Of a DNA stretch of 64,000 bases, positions 1 to 10,571 are shown in pieces. This DNA is from Scandinavium goeteborgense. Lineage in GTDB: Bacteria > Pseudomonadota > Gammaproteobacteria > Enterobacterales > Enterobacteriaceae. Numbering within the stretch: the stretch's first letter is position 1; every line of letters starts with the position of its first letter. Made by a program: the position numbers and the translations under genes. The notes below the pieces were generated by a model. The model was not told the DNA's origin, did no database searches, and saw nothing but the letters and a program-made list of their open reading frames with translations. The stretch is taken from positions 1,612,001 to 1,676,000 of the forward strand of contig NZ_CP054058.1 in NCBI RefSeq assembly GCF_003935895.2, in the 5' to 3' direction.

Positions 1-978
1 AGCCACAAAGCGGACGTCAGCGACAGCGAAGCCGCGGCGCATATTCGCCGCATTATCCCGCAGCACGACGTGTTGCTGGCGGGCTTTCCGTGTCAGCCGT
101 TTTCGCTGGCGGGCGTATCGAAGAAAAATGCCATGGGACGGGCGCACGGTTTTGCCTGCGATACGCAAGGCACGCTGTTTTTTGACGTGGCGCGGATCAT
201 TGATGCCTGTCGTCCGGCCATCTTTGTGCTGGAAAACGTTAAGAACCTGAAAAGCCACGATGGCGGTAAAACCTTCCGCATCATCATGCAAACGCTGGAT
301 GCGCTGGGCTACGACGTGTCTGATTCCGCGGAAATGGGCGCGGACGATCCGAAAATTATCGACGGGCAGCACTTCCTGCCGCAGCACCGCGAACGCATCG
401 TGCTAGTGGGTTTTCGTCGGGACCAGAAGCTGCATCAGGGCTTCACGCTGCGGGATTTACCCGCGCTGTATCCAGAACGTCGCCCGACGTTCGGCGAATT
501 GCTCGAGCCCACGGTGGACGCCAAATTTATCCTCACCCCGGTGCTGTGGAAATACCTGTATCGCTATGCCAAAAAGCATCAGGCGCGCGGCAACGGGTTT
601 GGCTACGGGCTGGTTGATCCGACCCGACCGGGCAGCGTGGCGCGCACGCTTTCCGCACGTTATTACAAAGACGGCGCGGAGATCCTGATCGACAGAGGCT
701 GGGACAAGGCGCTCGGCGAGCAAAATTTTGACGATCCGCAAAACCAGCAGCGACGTCCACGTCGTCTGACGCCGCGCGAGTGTGCGCGACTGATGGGCTT
801 TGAATCGCCGCAGGGTTATCAGTTCCGCATACCGGTGTCCGATACCCAGGCCTATCGCCAGTTTGGTAATTCGGTGGTGGTTCCCGCCTTTGCGGCGGTG
901 GCGAAGTTGCTCAAGTCCCGCATTTTGCAGGCAGTGGAACTGCGCCAGGTAGAAAAAGCCGATGGCGGACGTTCATAA
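1..978 (+). CDS. dcm: DNA (cytosine-5)-methyltransferase Dcm, 5'-truncated by the window edge
   Basis: The reading frame is open from base 1, so the N-terminal part lies outside the window (E. coli Dcm is about 470 residues; about 325 codons are here). Dcm methylates the inner cytosine of CCWGG. The catalytic PCQ motif of C5-methyltransferases is visible at about 85-105 (GFPCQPFS), followed by the ENV motif (LENVKNL) at about 229-250. The C-terminal target-recognition region and the final conserved block ending GNSVVVPAF are intact. It overlaps vsr by 17 bases, the arrangement known from E. coli, which couples methylation with repair of the T:G mismatches that methylation produces. Identification is secure. 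Confidence 0.96.
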   Translation, partial: SHKADVSDSEAAAHIRRIIPQHDVLLAGFPCQPFSLAGVSKKNAMGRAHGFACDTQGTLFFDVARIIDACRPAIFVLENVKNLKSHDGGKTFRIIMQTLDALGYDVSDSAEMGADDPKIIDGQHFLPQHRERIVLVGFRRDQKLHQGFTLRDLPALYPERRPTFGELLEPTVDAKFILTPVLWKYLYRYAKKHQARGNGFGYGLVDPTRPGSVARTLSARYYKDGAEILIDRGWDKALGEQNFDDPQNQQRRPRRLTPRECARLMGFESPQGYQFRIPVSDTQAYRQFGNSVVVPAFAAVAKLLKSRILQAVELRQVEKADGGRS

Positions 979-1456
979 CCCCGCCACCCGAAGCAAAAAT
1001 ATGCGTGCCATCGGCACGCAGAATACCGCCATTGAAAAACGCCTGGCCGCATTACTGAACGATGCCGGTTTCGACTACACCGTTCAGGATGCAACCTTGC
1101 CCGGTCGCCCCGACTTTGTCCTCTCTGGGTATCGCTGCATTCTCTTCACCCACGGCTGTTTCTGGCATCATCACGACTGCTACCTGTTTAAAGTTCCCGA
1201 AACGCGGACCGAATTCTGGCTGCAAAAAATAGGCAAAAATGTGGCGCGGGATGCACGAGATATTGCGCTGCTCCAGGATCTAGGTTGGCGAGTGCTGGTG
1301 GTCTGGGAATGTGCGCTGCGAGGAAAACTGAAACTCAGTGATGCGGCGTTAACGGAGAGGCTGGAGGAGTGGATCTGCGGCGGCGAAGGCAGCGCGCAGA
1401 TCGACACTCAGGGCATTGCGCCGTTGGCGGTTACTTCTCCAGCTCGCAAGGCGTAG
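962..1456 (+). CDS. vsr: Very short patch repair endonuclease Vsr
   Basis: 164 residues (E. coli 156), starting inside the end of dcm. Vsr nicks 5' of the T in T:G mismatches left by deamination of 5-methylcytosine at Dcm sites, acting with MutL, DNA polymerase I and ligase. The family signature is clear: the N-terminal [10 protein letters not shown], the catalytic segment LPGRPDFVL, the zinc- and metal-binding stretch [13 protein letters not shown], and [11 protein letters not shown]. The C-terminus is a few residues longer than in E. coli and runs 26 bases into the 3' end of the convergent yedA, so the two genes share their terminal sequence. Confidence 0.96.
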   Translation: MADVHNPATRSKNMRAIGTQNTAIEKRLAALLNDAGFDYTVQDATLPGRPDFVLSGYRCILFTHGCFWHHHDCYLFKVPETRTEFWLQKIGKNVARDARDIALLQDLGWRVLVVWECALRGKLKLSDAALTERLEEWICGGEGSAQIDTQGIAPLAVTSPARKA

Positions 1457-2342
1457 CGGGTTCACGCACTGGGAACAGGGTTTTGCCGAGCGTCACCAGC
1501 ACCACAGCGAAGATAATCACGCCCAACGCCAGCCATTCAATCGATGACAACGATTCGCCGCCAAAGCTGGTGCCAAGCAGCACCGCCACCACCGGATTGA
1601 CGTAGGCGTAGCTGGTGGCGACCGCCGGGGAGACGTTGCGAATCAGATACATATAGGCGTTTATGGCAATCAGCGAGCCGAAAACGGCCAGATAAGCCAC
1701 CGCCAGGAAGCCTGACAGCGTCGGCATCTGCGTCAAGCGTTCGCCGGTGACAACCGACCCGCACATCAGCACCAATCCCGCCGCCAGCATTTCAACCGCT
1801 CCGGCCATCATGCCGCTCGGCAGCTCAATGCGTGAGCCATATACCGAACCGAACGCCCAGCTCAGCGAGCCAATCAGGATAAGGATAGCGCCCCATGGAT
1901 TGCCGCTCAGGTTGCCGCCGCTGTTCAGCAGCACGATGCCCGCCAGGCCAATGGCGATGCCGAGCCATTCCAGTTTGCGGGTTTTAATCCCGAACAGATA
2001 GCTGAAGCACAGCGCAAAAAGGGGCACTGTGGCGACCATCACCGCCGCAATGCCGGAAGCCACGCGCTGATGCTCGGCGATGGTGACAAAGCCGTTGCCA
2101 ATAGCCAGCAGCAGCACGCCAATCAGGGCAGCGTTGAGCAGGGGACGACGGGCGGGCAGTTTATGCCCGGTCAGCAGCAAATAGGCCATCAGCAGGACAC
2201 CGGCAGACAGAAAACGCACCCCGGCCATCATCATCGGCGGCCAGCTTTCCACCCCAATGCTGATAGCAAAATAGGTGGATCCCCAGATGATATAAAGTGC
2301 AAAAAGCGCTCCAATGAGCGGTAATAGTTGTCGGCTGTGCAT
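1431..2342 (-). CDS. yedA: Inner-membrane EamA/DMT-family transporter YedA
   Basis: About 303 residues with two EamA repeats and about ten hydrophobic helices; a drug/metabolite transporter of the inner membrane with no firmly assigned substrate. Early residues LYIIWGSTYFAI and the second-half motif SYAYVNPVVAVLLG are typical of the family. The start at 2342 (MHSRQLLPL) is preferred over an upstream ATG at 2372 because E. coli YedA begins at the same place; the upstream codons look like leader. The 3' end overlaps vsr by 26 bases on the other strand. Confidence 0.93.
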   Translation of the reverse strand: MHSRQLLPLIGALFALYIIWGSTYFAISIGVESWPPMMMAGVRFLSAGVLLMAYLLLTGHKLPARRPLLNAALIGVLLLAIGNGFVTIAEHQRVASGIAAVMVATVPLFALCFSYLFGIKTRKLEWLGIAIGLAGIVLLNSGGNLSGNPWGAILILIGSLSWAFGSVYGSRIELPSGMMAGAVEMLAAGLVLMCGSVVTGERLTQMPTLSGFLAVAYLAVFGSLIAINAYMYLIRNVSPAVATSYAYVNPVVAVLLGTSFGGESLSSIEWLALGVIIFAVVLVTLGKTLFPVREPATPCELEK

Positions 2343-2521
2343 GACGTTTCTCAAACAATGAATTATGCGCATACAGTTAACGGGAAAACCCGTCGTCTGG
2401 CGAGCGCTTTAATTAGCAAGCTATGTTGTATTTTTGTTGACACTTTGTATGCATGGGCGCGCTGCGCCTTTTGCTTCATACTGTAGGGCAAATAGAAAAT
2501 GAAGAACGGAAGGAGCAACTT

Positions 2522-3430
2522 GTGGCCGGAAGCAGTCTTTTAACTTTACTCGATGATATTGCCACGCTGCTGGACGATATTTCGTTGATGGGCAAACTGG
2601 CGGCGAAGAAAACCGCCGGGGTTTTAGGGGATGATTTGTCGCTCAACGCGCAGCAGGTGTCGGGCGTGCGCGCCAATCGCGAGCTGCCGGTGGTGTGGAG
2701 CGTGGCGAAAGGATCGTTCCTGAATAAGGTGATCCTCGTACCATTGGCGTTATTAATTAGCGCCTTTTTACCGTGGGCCATCACGCCGCTGCTGATGATT
2801 GGCGGGGCGTTTCTGTGTTTTGAAGGCGTAGAAAAAGTGCTGCACTCGTTGCACGCGCGCAAGCACAAAGAAGGGCCAGAGGAGCGCAAACAGCGCCTGG
2901 CGACGATCGCTCAACAGGATCCGATGGAGTTTGAGCGCGATAAAGTGAAAGGCGCGGTGCGCACCGATTTCATTCTGTCCGCCGAAATCGTGGCGATTAC
3001 ACTCGGCATCGTGGCCGATGCGCCGCTGCTCAACCAAGTGCTTATCCTCTCCGGCATTGCAATCCTTGTCACCGTTGGCGTGTATGGCCTGGTGGGCGTG
3101 ATTGTTAAACTTGACGACATGGGCTATTGGCTGGTGGAGAAAACCAGCGCTATCGCCAAAGCGGTAGGCAACGCGTTGCTGTTTATCGCACCGTTGCTGA
3201 TGAAGGTACTGACGGTGGTCGGGACGCTGGCGATGTTTTTAGTCGGTGGCGGGATCGTGGTTCACGGTATTGCGCCCCTGCATCATCTTATTGAAGATTT
3301 TGCCGCAGGGCAGGGTGGCATCGTTGCGCTGCTCGCGCCGACGTTGTTTAATTTAGTCTTTGGTTTTGTGGTTGGCGCGGTTGTTTTGACTGGCGTCAAC
3401 CTGGTGTCGCGGCTGCGTTCGGCTGCGTAA
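2522..3430 (+). CDS. yedI: DUF808-family inner-membrane protein YedI
   Basis: 302 residues from a GTG start at 2522. An AAGGAG-type ribosome site lies about eight bases upstream, and the protein then begins [12 protein letters not shown] as in E. coli YedI (305 residues). An ATG at 2453 would add residues with no counterpart. The protein has several hydrophobic helices separated by a charged cytoplasmic loop (about residues 110-140). Family members are integral inner-membrane proteins; the function is unknown. Confidence 0.9.
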   Translation: MAGSSLLTLLDDIATLLDDISLMGKLAAKKTAGVLGDDLSLNAQQVSGVRANRELPVVWSVAKGSFLNKVILVPLALLISAFLPWAITPLLMIGGAFLCFEGVEKVLHSLHARKHKEGPEERKQRLATIAQQDPMEFERDKVKGAVRTDFILSAEIVAITLGIVADAPLLNQVLILSGIAILVTVGVYGLVGVIVKLDDMGYWLVEKTSAIAKAVGNALLFIAPLLMKVLTVVGTLAMFLVGGGIVVHGIAPLHHLIEDFAAGQGGIVALLAPTLFNLVFGFVVGAVVLTGVNLVSRLRSAA

Positions 3431-3507
3431 ATATTGTTAAGCGACTACGCAAAGGCCATCATTTTCAGCTATCGTGAAACAGTTTCACTCTGATACCGGA
3501 GGCAGTC

Positions 3508-3687
3508 ATGGTCTTTTTGGTCAGTGATGAAGTTAAGCCGAAAATTGGTGGGCCGCGTATGGTTGTCACCGGCTATGCCAGCGGAATGATTGAATGCCGT
3601 TGGTATGATGGGTTTGGCGTTAAGCGGGAAGCGTTCCGCGAAGACGAACTCATGCCGGGCGATGGGCGGATTCAAGACGAGGCATAA
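3508..3687 (+). CDS. yodC: Small conserved protein YodC
   Basis: 59 residues from the ATG at 3508, with a GGAGG-like site just upstream. The sequence matches E. coli YodC (60 residues), including the block MVTGYASG-like followed by ECRWYDGFGVKREAF. It belongs to a small beta-rich DUF2158-type family of unknown function. A strong hairpin terminator follows immediately, so it is probably a single-gene transcript. Confidence 0.88.
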   Translation: MVFLVSDEVKPKIGGPRMVVTGYASGMIECRWYDGFGVKREAFREDELMPGDGRIQDEA

Positions 3688-3693
3688 CGACCC

Positions 3694-3718
3694 CGCCCGG
3701 CTCATGCCGGGCGTTTTC
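3694..3718 (+). terminator. Rho-independent terminator after yodC
   Basis: GCCCGGC at 3695-3701 pairs with GCCGGGC at 3706-3712 across a short TCAT loop, followed by a T-run. Confidence 0.8.
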
Positions 3719-3759
3719 GTTGGTCGTGGCTCAGTATCAGGGAATGTCAGGGAGTTTGA

Positions 3760-5460
3760 GTGCACCACGTAACACGAGTGGAAAATCCGCGCTGGCTGAA
3801 TAGACTCAGCCGTCATAGCAACCCGGGTCGGGTGGTGAATGTTTGTTTTTTTATCGTGCTGTTGTTTTCGACGCTACTGACCTGGCGTGAAGTGCGCGTT
3901 CTTGAAGATGCCTACATTTCCAGCCAGCGCAACACGCTGGAAAACGTGGCGCATGAATTTAATAACCAGCTGCAAATCAACATCGACCGGCTAACGTTTT
4001 ACCGCAACGGTATGCAGGCAGCCCTTCGCACGCCGCTGACGTTCGAAGGGATCAACCGTGCCGACGCGGAGTTTCAGCGCAAGCGCGCGCTGCATCAGTG
4101 GTCCATTTCTCTGGACAACCGCCGCACGTTGCCGGTGCACGGCGTTTCTGACACCTTTGTCACGGAAACGACGCTCCTTTCCCGCGACAACGCGTTGCTC
4201 GGCAACGAACTGAGCGCCGCGCTGGAAGTGGGCTATCTGTTGCGGCTTTCTACCACTCTCAAACGCACGACGCAGCAAATGCTGTACGTCTCGCGCGCCG
4301 GCTTTTTTATCGCCAGCAATTCGCTCGGCAGCAATGATGATACGGTCGAGCAATATTACGGTCTGGTCACCAGCCCGTGGTTTATCGACCAGACCGAGCA
4401 CAATAATCCGCAAAGGGGTATCCGCTGGCTAAGCTGGATGGCTGACATGCCAAAAGGCGAAGAACGCCGCGTGGCCGTTTCGCTGCCCTTGGATTATGAA
4501 CATTACTGGCACGGCGTACTGGCGATTGAATTCTCCCTGGCGCAAATGAAGCAGCTGCTGATCACTGCGACGCAGGGCGAAGAGGAAGGCGAATACCGTC
4601 TGTACGACCGGAAAATGAATTTGCTTGCCAGTTCTCTGTCGCCGGGTGTCACGCCATCGCCGTTAAGCGAGCCGGACAAAGCCCAGCTGGCACAGGCGTT
4701 TGAACATGACGACCGCGGCGGCCTGCGCTTTACCACCCGTTATGTGAACTGGGAAAAAATACGCAATTTTGATGGCATCCTGCTGCGTATTCACAATCTT
4801 GATGAGGGCGTGCGTGGCGATTTCGGCACCATTTCAATTGCGCTGGGCCTGGTGTGGATGCTGTTTACCTCGATGCTGATTCTCGCGTGGGTAGTGATTC
4901 GCCGGATGGTGCGCAATATGAGCACCTTGCAGGAATCGCTGCAATGGCAGGCGTGGCATGACGGCCTGACCCGTTTGTATAACCGCAGTTCGCTGTTCGA
5001 CCTGGCGGGGAAGGCGGCGAAGCAGAACGAGGCTCAGGGCCAGCCAGTGTCGGTGATACAGCTCGATCTCGATTACTTTAAACGCATCAATGACCGCTTC
5101 GGTCATCAGGCCGGCGACCGGGTGCTGACCCACGTGGCGGGCACTATCGGCGCGAAAATCCGCAAAACGGATCTGGCCGGGCGCGTCGGCGGAGAAGAGT
5201 TCTGTATCGTCCTGCCAGACACTTCGCGGGAAGAGGCCTGCGCGATGGCGGAACGCATCCGCGTGCGAATTAGCAGTCGTGAAATTCTGATTGGCAAAAG
5301 CGAGACGCTGCGCATCAGCGCCTCGTTTGGCGTGAGCAGCAGCGATGAGAAAGGGATGTTTGATATTGAATATCTGCAATCCATTGCCGACGGTCGTTTG
5401 TATCTGGCGAAGCAAAAAGGGCGTAATCGGGTGTGCTGTCAGGACGATGACAGCCAGTAA
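3760..5460 (+). CDS. dgcQ: Membrane diguanylate cyclase DgcQ (YedQ)
   Basis: 566 residues from a GTG at 3760. It makes cyclic di-GMP from two GTP and so favours sessile growth (cellulose, reduced motility). Layout: N-terminal transmembrane helix (about residues 25-42), a periplasmic sensor region of about 310 residues, a second transmembrane helix (about 357-380), then a GGDEF domain. The active-site loop reads RVGGEEFC, a GGEEF form that is catalytically competent. [20 protein letters not shown] matches the substrate-binding block. The periplasmic part diverges from E. coli more than the cyclase part does. Its 3' end overlaps convergent yedP by 22 bases. Confidence 0.94.
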   Translation: MHHVTRVENPRWLNRLSRHSNPGRVVNVCFFIVLLFSTLLTWREVRVLEDAYISSQRNTLENVAHEFNNQLQINIDRLTFYRNGMQAALRTPLTFEGINRADAEFQRKRALHQWSISLDNRRTLPVHGVSDTFVTETTLLSRDNALLGNELSAALEVGYLLRLSTTLKRTTQQMLYVSRAGFFIASNSLGSNDDTVEQYYGLVTSPWFIDQTEHNNPQRGIRWLSWMADMPKGEERRVAVSLPLDYEHYWHGVLAIEFSLAQMKQLLITATQGEEEGEYRLYDRKMNLLASSLSPGVTPSPLSEPDKAQLAQAFEHDDRGGLRFTTRYVNWEKIRNFDGILLRIHNLDEGVRGDFGTISIALGLVWMLFTSMLILAWVVIRRMVRNMSTLQESLQWQAWHDGLTRLYNRSSLFDLAGKAAKQNEAQGQPVSVIQLDLDYFKRINDRFGHQAGDRVLTHVAGTIGAKIRKTDLAGRVGGEEFCIVLPDTSREEACAMAERIRVRISSREILIGKSETLRISASFGVSSSDEKGMFDIEYLQSIADGRLYLAKQKGRNRVCCQDDDSQ

Positions 5461-6254
5461 TCCAGGCCTTCACGCCAGCCGTCTGGGCCGCTTTCGCGAG
5501 TGTGATACACCCGCTCGGGGGAATCATCCTTCAACCTGATGCCCTCACGATTTAAGCCTTTGACCACCACCGCATAGTCGGTGGTGTCGAGCAGCGGGGC
5601 ATCGTTCGGCCCATCGCCCAGGCCAATAGACACCCGACGAAATCCCTCTCGTGCCTGATAGCGGCTCTGCAACCAGGTCACGGCCTGGGCTTTGCCGCCG
5701 CGGTCATCCAGCACGTGCCAGAACCGCGCGCCTTGCACAAACTGCAAGCCAAGGGAGGCTAAGGTCGCGGTAAATTCGAGCATCTTCTCATCGCTATCGC
5801 GCCAGATCAGGGTTTCGGACGCCTCATGCAGACGTGAGAGTTCCGCATGGCGCAGATTCATGCCGGTCCATTCGCTGATGGTTTGCTCATTCACGTCCGA
5901 GAACGTGGTGAACTTAAAACCGTCATTTTCCCGTAATTGTTGCAGGATACGCTGGATCTCTTGGTGCGGAGAACCGGTGATCAGGCGGGGATATTCCTGT
6001 TCGTCCTGCCACTCTTCGGCCAGCTGAATCACCGCGCCGTTCTCGGCGATCAGCGGTTGCGGCCCAAGCTCCAGCTCTTTTTGTAGCAGCATCATTTCTA
6101 CCGCCGTTTTGCTGCTGCACAGTACCACCGGCACATTGTGTTGCTTCAGGCGTAACAGCCAGTCGCGGGCAGGTTCCCAAAGCTGGGTGTGGCTATCCAG
6201 CAAGGTGCCTTCGACGTCGGTAAACACAATCAGGGGCTGATCCAGTTCGGGCAT
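5439..6254 (-). CDS. yedP: Mannosyl-3-phosphoglycerate phosphatase-like HAD hydrolase YedP
   Basis: 271 residues, the same length and motif order as E. coli YedP: motif I near residue 13, CSSKTAVEM as motif II, and [13 protein letters not shown] as motif IV. Family members of the Cof/MpgP group dephosphorylate mannosyl-3-phosphoglycerate or similar sugar phosphates. Motif I reads DVEGTLLD, whereas E. coli YedP and most HAD phosphatases have DxDGT, so the second aspartate (general acid/base) is glutamate here. Activity may therefore be altered. The physiological substrate in enterics is not established. Confidence 0.9.
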   Translation of the reverse strand: MPELDQPLIVFTDVEGTLLDSHTQLWEPARDWLLRLKQHNVPVVLCSSKTAVEMMLLQKELELGPQPLIAENGAVIQLAEEWQDEQEYPRLITGSPHQEIQRILQQLRENDGFKFTTFSDVNEQTISEWTGMNLRHAELSRLHEASETLIWRDSDEKMLEFTATLASLGLQFVQGARFWHVLDDRGGKAQAVTWLQSRYQAREGFRRVSIGLGDGPNDAPLLDTTDYAVVVKGLNREGIRLKDDSPERVYHTRESGPDGWREGLDYWLSSS

Positions 6255-6323
6255 TACCTCTCCTTAAACGTAAACTCAGACAAGAAAAATCTTAAAAACA
6301 TTCATAGCAATTATGAATAATGC

Positions 6324-6350
6324 TTGTCTTACAAAAAAATTGAGGATAAT
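6324..6350 (+). promoter_or_regulatory. dsrA promoter
   Basis: A TTGTCT-like -35 at 6324-6329 and GATAAT -10 at 6345-6350 lie just upstream of the DsrA 5' end, with about seven bases to the predicted start near 6357. The spacer is short (15 bases). Confidence 0.6.
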
Positions 6351-6356
6351 GTCTTA

Positions 6357-6446
6357 TCCGCATCAGATTTCTTGGTGTAACGAATTTTCAAGTGCTTCTT
6401 GCTTAAGCAAGTTTCAACCCGATCACTCCATGGTCGGGTTTTTTTT
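6357..6446 (+). ncRNA. dsrA: DsrA small regulatory RNA
   Basis: A 90-nt segment aligns base for base with most of E. coli DsrA (87 nt). It has the CATCAGATTT first stem-loop, the AACGAATTTT linker, the conserved CTTCTTGCTTAAGCAAG segment and a final GATCGGG-type terminator stem (6416-6440) with a long T-run. DsrA is an Hfq-dependent RNA that opens the rpoS leader for translation at low temperature and represses hns. Its position beside yedP, dsrB and rcsA is as in E. coli. The rpoS- and hns-pairing segments are nearly unchanged, while the terminator stem has compensating changes. Confidence 0.95.
6416..6446 (+). terminator. DsrA terminator
   Basis: AACCCGA (6416-6422) pairs with TCGGGTT (6434-6440), followed by a run of eight T. 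It forms the third stem of DsrA and an Hfq-binding tail. Confidence 0.85.
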
Positions 6447-6455
6447 GGCCTGCGT

Positions 6456-6683
6456 TCAGCGATTCACTTCTGTGATGCTGAAATCATGGATATCAAGCTC
6501 AAAGGCTTCGGCCAGTTCGCGCCAGGTGTGGTACTCACGTCCATCAATACTGACATGATGGGTGGAGTCTCCGGCGCGGTGTACTTCGCTCTCGCTGATT
6601 TCGTTGATAGCGTCGAGCAGGGCATCAACATCAACGTTCACTTCGCGCTTGGCGGTATCGCTATACTCTTTGGCAGTTTTCAT
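6456..6683 (-). CDS. yodD: Stress-induced small protein YodD
   Basis: 75 residues starting MKTAKEYSDTAKREV at 6683, identical in length and nearly in sequence to E. coli YodD; six codons further upstream are open but not conserved. YodD is a cytoplasmic acidic protein reported to be induced by peroxide and acid stress; its molecular role is unknown. It is convergent with DsrA, whose terminator ends about ten bases before its stop. Confidence 0.9.
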   Translation of the reverse strand: MKTAKEYSDTAKREVNVDVDALLDAINEISESEVHRAGDSTHHVSIDGREYHTWRELAEAFELDIHDFSITEVNR

Positions 6684-6729
6684 TGTGGGGCCCTCATTCA
6701 TTCACCCAACATAAAGTATAGACCGTTGA

Positions 6730-7002
<273 letters not shown>

Positions 7003-7048
7003 ACGTCTTCCCACTGGCGGAGCAATTCCGCCAGTGCAGCGCATTATT

Positions 7049-7672
7049 TCAGCGCATATTGACGTAGATCCCGCTCGTCACATTATCTGTCAATCGGACA
7101 ACATGATAAATAACCTGCTTATTGTGGGTTTTTATTTTCTTTTTAATATTACCTTTATGTGATGATACCGTTTTGGCCTTAATATTCATCTGATCGGATA
7201 TTTGAATCGTTCCCTGTCCCGACATCCACATCTTCAGCATACTTGATTCAGTCCTGCTTAAAGATAAAGTGGGAATGTTAACCCGGCTAACGTTATCGCT
7301 TATTTTTTGTAGATAGTCCGCCAGAATACCGTCCAGGGATTCAGGTGTAATCGATTTAGAGCTAATAAGCAGATTATCCCGAACCAACAGATACTCATCA
7401 AAATGTATATTGGCAATCGCCATAAATACGATAAAAAGTGTCCTGGGGTGTTGATTAATGATCTGCTTTATTTGCTGACTGCTGTCTGTATCGTGGATAA
7501 AGCAGTCTTCATTAATGAACACGACAGCCGGGCGTAACGTCCCGCAGGCCTCTTCAAGCTCACTGATGGTCTCAACGTCGCCGATATCACGCTTCCTTAT
7601 CCCCCGGCTGGTCAAGTACCCGGTTAGTCCAAGCCGGGTGTAACTGCATAGATCCATAATAATCGTTGACAT
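7049..7672 (-). CDS. rcsA: Capsule synthesis co-activator RcsA
   Basis: 207 residues, the same as E. coli. RcsA is a LuxR-type DNA-binding protein that pairs with RcsB at RcsAB boxes to activate colanic-acid capsule genes and repress flhDC. The C-terminal helix-turn-helix is visible around residues 137-200 ([12 protein letters not shown] then [15 protein letters not shown]). The N-terminal half is receiver-like without a phosphorylatable aspartate, as known for RcsA. RcsA is a Lon substrate and is transcriptionally silenced by H-NS, which DsrA (0.6 kb away) counteracts. Confidence 0.95.
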   Translation of the reverse strand: MSTIIMDLCSYTRLGLTGYLTSRGIRKRDIGDVETISELEEACGTLRPAVVFINEDCFIHDTDSSQQIKQIINQHPRTLFIVFMAIANIHFDEYLLVRDNLLISSKSITPESLDGILADYLQKISDNVSRVNIPTLSLSRTESSMLKMWMSGQGTIQISDQMNIKAKTVSSHKGNIKKKIKTHNKQVIYHVVRLTDNVTSGIYVNMR

Positions 7673-7923
7673 GGCATACCCTCACTCAATGCGTAACGAT
7701 AATTAACCTATAGCCCGATTATCTCTTATTTGTCACAACGCGCTAAACCTGTACTGACAAAGAGCAAAGGAGGAAAATCGGGCGACCTCAACTATCCCGT
7801 AAAGTTAGGTATAATTTGCCAGGAATCATCTTAAAGTAAAGTAAATGTTAGGTTCTGTGAGGGGCATAAAAACAATTAACCCGCGCCAGATATATCCTGG
7901 TAGATGTTTTTGAAGTCGGGTTT

Positions 7924-7937
7924 TAAGAATATCCTTA
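7924..7937 (-). promoter_or_regulatory. RcsAB box upstream of rcsA
   Basis: The 14-base sequence TAAGAATATCCTTA (reverse complement TAAGGATATTCTTA) fits the RcsAB consensus TaAGaatatTCctA. It lies 250 bases upstream of the rcsA start and 17 bases past the fliR stop. In E. coli an RcsAB box in this position drives rcsA autoactivation. The rest of 7673-7954 is AT-rich leader with no gene. Confidence 0.8.
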
Positions 7938-7954
7938 GGATATCCCTTTTATTA

Positions 7955-8749
7955 TCAGGGAGAACTTATCTTTGGCATCTCGCTGATAATATCTGCTAAT
8001 AGATCGAACAATTCGCTGAATAGATGTTCACAGAAGGGCGCAATGAGGGGCATTAACGCGGCCATCAAAATAATACCGACGGTCAGGGTAATCGGGAAGC
8101 CAATCACAAACACCGACAACTGTGGCGCCATGCGGTTGAGCATCCCCAGTGCTAGGTTAATGGTTAACAGCAGCGTAATGATCGGCAGCGCCAGCATCAG
8201 CCCATTGAGGAAGATAAGCCCACCCGCGCGGGTCAAGGCCATAAAGGCGTTGCTGTTGAGCGGATGGCCGCCAATCGGCAGGGTGTGAAAGGTATCGACC
8301 AGCATCGAAATCAGCCACAAATGACCGTTAAACACCAGAAACAACAGCATCGCCAGCATATCCATAATGCGGGCCAATACCGGCATGCTTAAATGGCTGC
8401 TGGGGTCGACGAAGGTCGCAAACGACAGGCCCATCTGCAGGCCAATCACTTCCCCGGCGGTTCGCACCGCGGCGAACGCAAACTGCATGGTAAAACCGAG
8501 CGCAATGCCAATCAGGATTTGCTGCAACGCCAGCCACAGCGCGTTAGGGGAAAACAGCGTTACGTCGGTGGCGGGCAGGGAAGGCGCGATAATAAAGGTG
8601 ATGATGATCCCAAGCCCAAGCTTTACGCGCTTCGGCACCGATTTTTCACTCAGGATAGGCGCGGTGGAAATCAGCGCCAGCACGCGCAGCAGCGGCCAGA
8701 AATAAAGGCTAAGCCAGTGCAGCCATTGGTCGCTGGTGACGTGTAGCAT
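7955..8749 (-). CDS. fliR: Flagellar export gate protein FliR
   Basis: 264 residues from the ATG at 8749 ([19 protein letters not shown], as in E. coli, 261 residues). An in-frame ATG 25 codons upstream overlaps fliQ and is not conserved. FliR is a multi-helix inner-membrane protein that closes the FliP5-FliQ4-FliR1 export gate in the basal-body centre. It is the last gene of the fliLMNOPQR operon. Confidence 0.95.
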   Translation of the reverse strand: MLHVTSDQWLHWLSLYFWPLLRVLALISTAPILSEKSVPKRVKLGLGIIITFIIAPSLPATDVTLFSPNALWLALQQILIGIALGFTMQFAFAAVRTAGEVIGLQMGLSFATFVDPSSHLSMPVLARIMDMLAMLLFLVFNGHLWLISMLVDTFHTLPIGGHPLNSNAFMALTRAGGLIFLNGLMLALPIITLLLTINLALGMLNRMAPQLSVFVIGFPITLTVGIILMAALMPLIAPFCEHLFSELFDLLADIISEMPKISSP

Positions 8750-8754
8750 TGGTC

Positions 8755-9024
8755 TTATCCGATGATGTACGGCAGGTTGGTGAACAGCGTTCGCACATAA
8801 TCGAGCAGCAGGTTCAGCATCCACGGGCCAGCAACGATAATCGCCACGAATACCGCGATGATTTTTGGAATGAACGACAGGGTCATTTCGTTAATCTGGG
8901 TTGCCGCCTGCAAAATACTGATCAGCAAACCGGTCACCAGCGCCACCAGCAGCAGCGGGGCGGCCAGCGCCAGCGCGACTTTCATGGCTTCCGTGCCAAG
9001 CATCATTACCGATTCAGGAGTCAT
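8755..9024 (-). CDS. fliQ: Flagellar export gate protein FliQ
   Basis: 89 residues with two transmembrane helices (about 16-40 and 50-76), beginning [18 protein letters not shown]. Four copies wrap the FliPR core of the type III export gate. It sits five bases upstream of fliR in the operon. Confidence 0.96.
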   Translation of the reverse strand: MTPESVMMLGTEAMKVALALAAPLLLVALVTGLLISILQAATQINEMTLSFIPKIIAVFVAIIVAGPWMLNLLLDYVRTLFTNLPYIIG

Positions 9025-9035
9025 GGCGGCAATCC

Positions 9036-9773
9036 TTAACTGTAGAAACTTTGGGCCAGCGAACCCACCAGCAGCTGCCAGCCGTCAACCAGCACGAACA
9101 ACATCAGTTTGAACGGCAGGGCAATGGTTGCCGGAGGCACCATCATCATCCCCAGCGCCATCAACACGCTGGCGACCACCAGGTCGATAATCAGGAACGG
9201 AATAAAAATGGTGAAGCCAATCTGGAATGCGGTTTTCAGCTCGCTGGTGACATACGACGGCAGCAGAATACGCATCGGCACCGCTTCCGGGCCCTGGATC
9301 GGCGGCGTATTGGCCAGACGGGCAAACAACGCTAAATCCGCTTCACGGGTCTGACGCAGCATAAATTCACGCAGCGGCTGCGAGCCCTTATCAATCGCCT
9401 GCTCGAGGGTAATTTTGTCCTCGCTAAACGGCTGATAGGCATCGCTATAAATCTTGTCGATAACCGGCGACATGATGAAAAAAGTCAGGAACAGCGCCAG
9501 ACCGAGCAGTACCTGGTTCGGCGGGGCAGACGCGGTGCCGAGGGCGCTGCGCAGCAGGCCAAACACGATGATGATACGGGTGAAGCTGGTCATCATCAGC
9601 AGAATGGCCGGCAGGAAAGTCAGCGAGGTGATAAACGCCAGCGTCTGCACCGGCAGCGACCAGCTCTGACCGCCGTTCGGCAGCGGCTGGCTCACCAGGC
9701 CCGGCAACTGGGCGAACGCCGCTGGAGACAACAGCCACAGCGCGACAAGCGAAAGGGACAACAGGCGGCGCAT
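9036..9773 (-). CDS. fliP: Flagellar export gate protein FliP
   Basis: 245 residues with a cleavable signal peptide (about residues 1-21, ending AAFA) and four further hydrophobic helices. Five FliP subunits form the export channel with one FliR. The family block [18 protein letters not shown] is clear. It overlaps fliO by one base (the fliO stop shares a base with the fliP start), indicating translational coupling. Confidence 0.96.
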   Translation of the reverse strand: MRRLLSLSLVALWLLSPAAFAQLPGLVSQPLPNGGQSWSLPVQTLAFITSLTFLPAILLMMTSFTRIIIVFGLLRSALGTASAPPNQVLLGLALFLTFFIMSPVIDKIYSDAYQPFSEDKITLEQAIDKGSQPLREFMLRQTREADLALFARLANTPPIQGPEAVPMRILLPSYVTSELKTAFQIGFTIFIPFLIIDLVVASVLMALGMMMVPPATIALPFKLMLFVLVDGWQLLVGSLAQSFYS

Positions 9774-10156
9774 CAGAGTCTCCCAGGACGCTTGATAACG
9801 GATTTCATCAGTGATGCAAAATCGGGGGTTTCAGGTTTAGGCGCATCCGGGTCGATAATCGTCGGCGGCAGTTTGTGCAGCAGCGTGACCTGGGTGGCGG
9901 TTACGCCGAGCACCAGACGGGCATCTTCCACATCGACAATCACCACCCGCTCGCGCTGGCCCAGTGCCGCACTGGCGCTGACGTTTAACTCTTTAGTGGC
10001 GGTGTTTTTCACGCCGCTAATGCCAAAACGTTTTGCGAGCCACGCGGCTATCAGGATCAGCAGAATAATGCCCAACAGCGCGCCGCTGACTTCGATCAGC
10101 GGAGACGTCGGCGGGGCAGTATTGACCGGATGTATCATGCCAGGCTGGGGTTTCAT
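9773..10156 (-). CDS. fliO: Flagellar export gate assembly protein FliO
   Basis: 127 residues: a short N-terminal segment, one transmembrane helix (about 24-42) and a cytoplasmic domain containing [17 protein letters not shown], the conserved FliO core. FliO scaffolds FliP ring formation. The start used is the first ATG; a second ATG six codons later is possible and would give 121 residues, as in E. coli. Confidence 0.92.
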   Translation of the reverse strand: MKPQPGMIHPVNTAPPTSPLIEVSGALLGIILLILIAAWLAKRFGISGVKNTATKELNVSASAALGQRERVVIVDVEDARLVLGVTATQVTLLHKLPPTIIDPDAPKPETPDFASLMKSVIKRPGRL

Positions 10157-10157
10157 T

Positions 10158-10571
10158 TTAGCGGCTCAGACGACGCATACGTTCGGACGGTGTGATGATG
10201 TCGGTAATGCGTACGCCGTATTTATCGGCGACCACCACCACTTCACCCTGGGCAATCAGATAGCCGTTGATCAGAATATCCAGCGGCTCTCCGGCCAGAC
10301 CGTCCAGCGACACCACCGAACCCTGCGTCAGGCGCAGCAGCTCTTTGATGGTCATCCGGGTGCGGCCTAGTTCCACGGTCAATTTGACCGGAATATCCAT
10401 GATCAGGTCGATGTCCTGCAGCGTGCCGCTGACGTCGCCGCCACCGAGTTGCTGGAACACCGCATCGGCGGCACTTTTGCTGCCAGTTGTTTTCTGTTCG
10501 CTTAACGCTTCAGCCCACAGATCGTCCATCGCACCGCTGTTTTCATCGGACGGATTATTCATATCACTCAT
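10158..10571 (-). CDS. fliN: Flagellar motor switch protein FliN
   Basis: 137 residues. The C-terminal SpoA domain (about 55-135) includes DIPVKLTVELGRTRMTIKE and the EPLDILINGYLIAQGEVVV stretch typical of FliN. With FliG and FliM it forms the C-ring that sets rotation direction and docks FliH. The start overlaps the fliM stop by four bases (ATGA). Confidence 0.96.
   Translation of the reverse strand: MSDMNNPSDENSGAMDDLWAEALSEQKTTGSKSAADAVFQQLGGGDVSGTLQDIDLIMDIPVKLTVELGRTRMTIKELLRLTQGSVVSLDGLAGEPLDILINGYLIAQGEVVVVADKYGVRITDIITPSERMRRLSR

Noticed and set aside
6313..6558. 81-codon plus-strand frame over the DsrA region
   Set aside because: The region is explained by the DsrA RNA and the opposite-strand yodD; the frame crosses a strong terminator and has no conserved protein match that I recognise.
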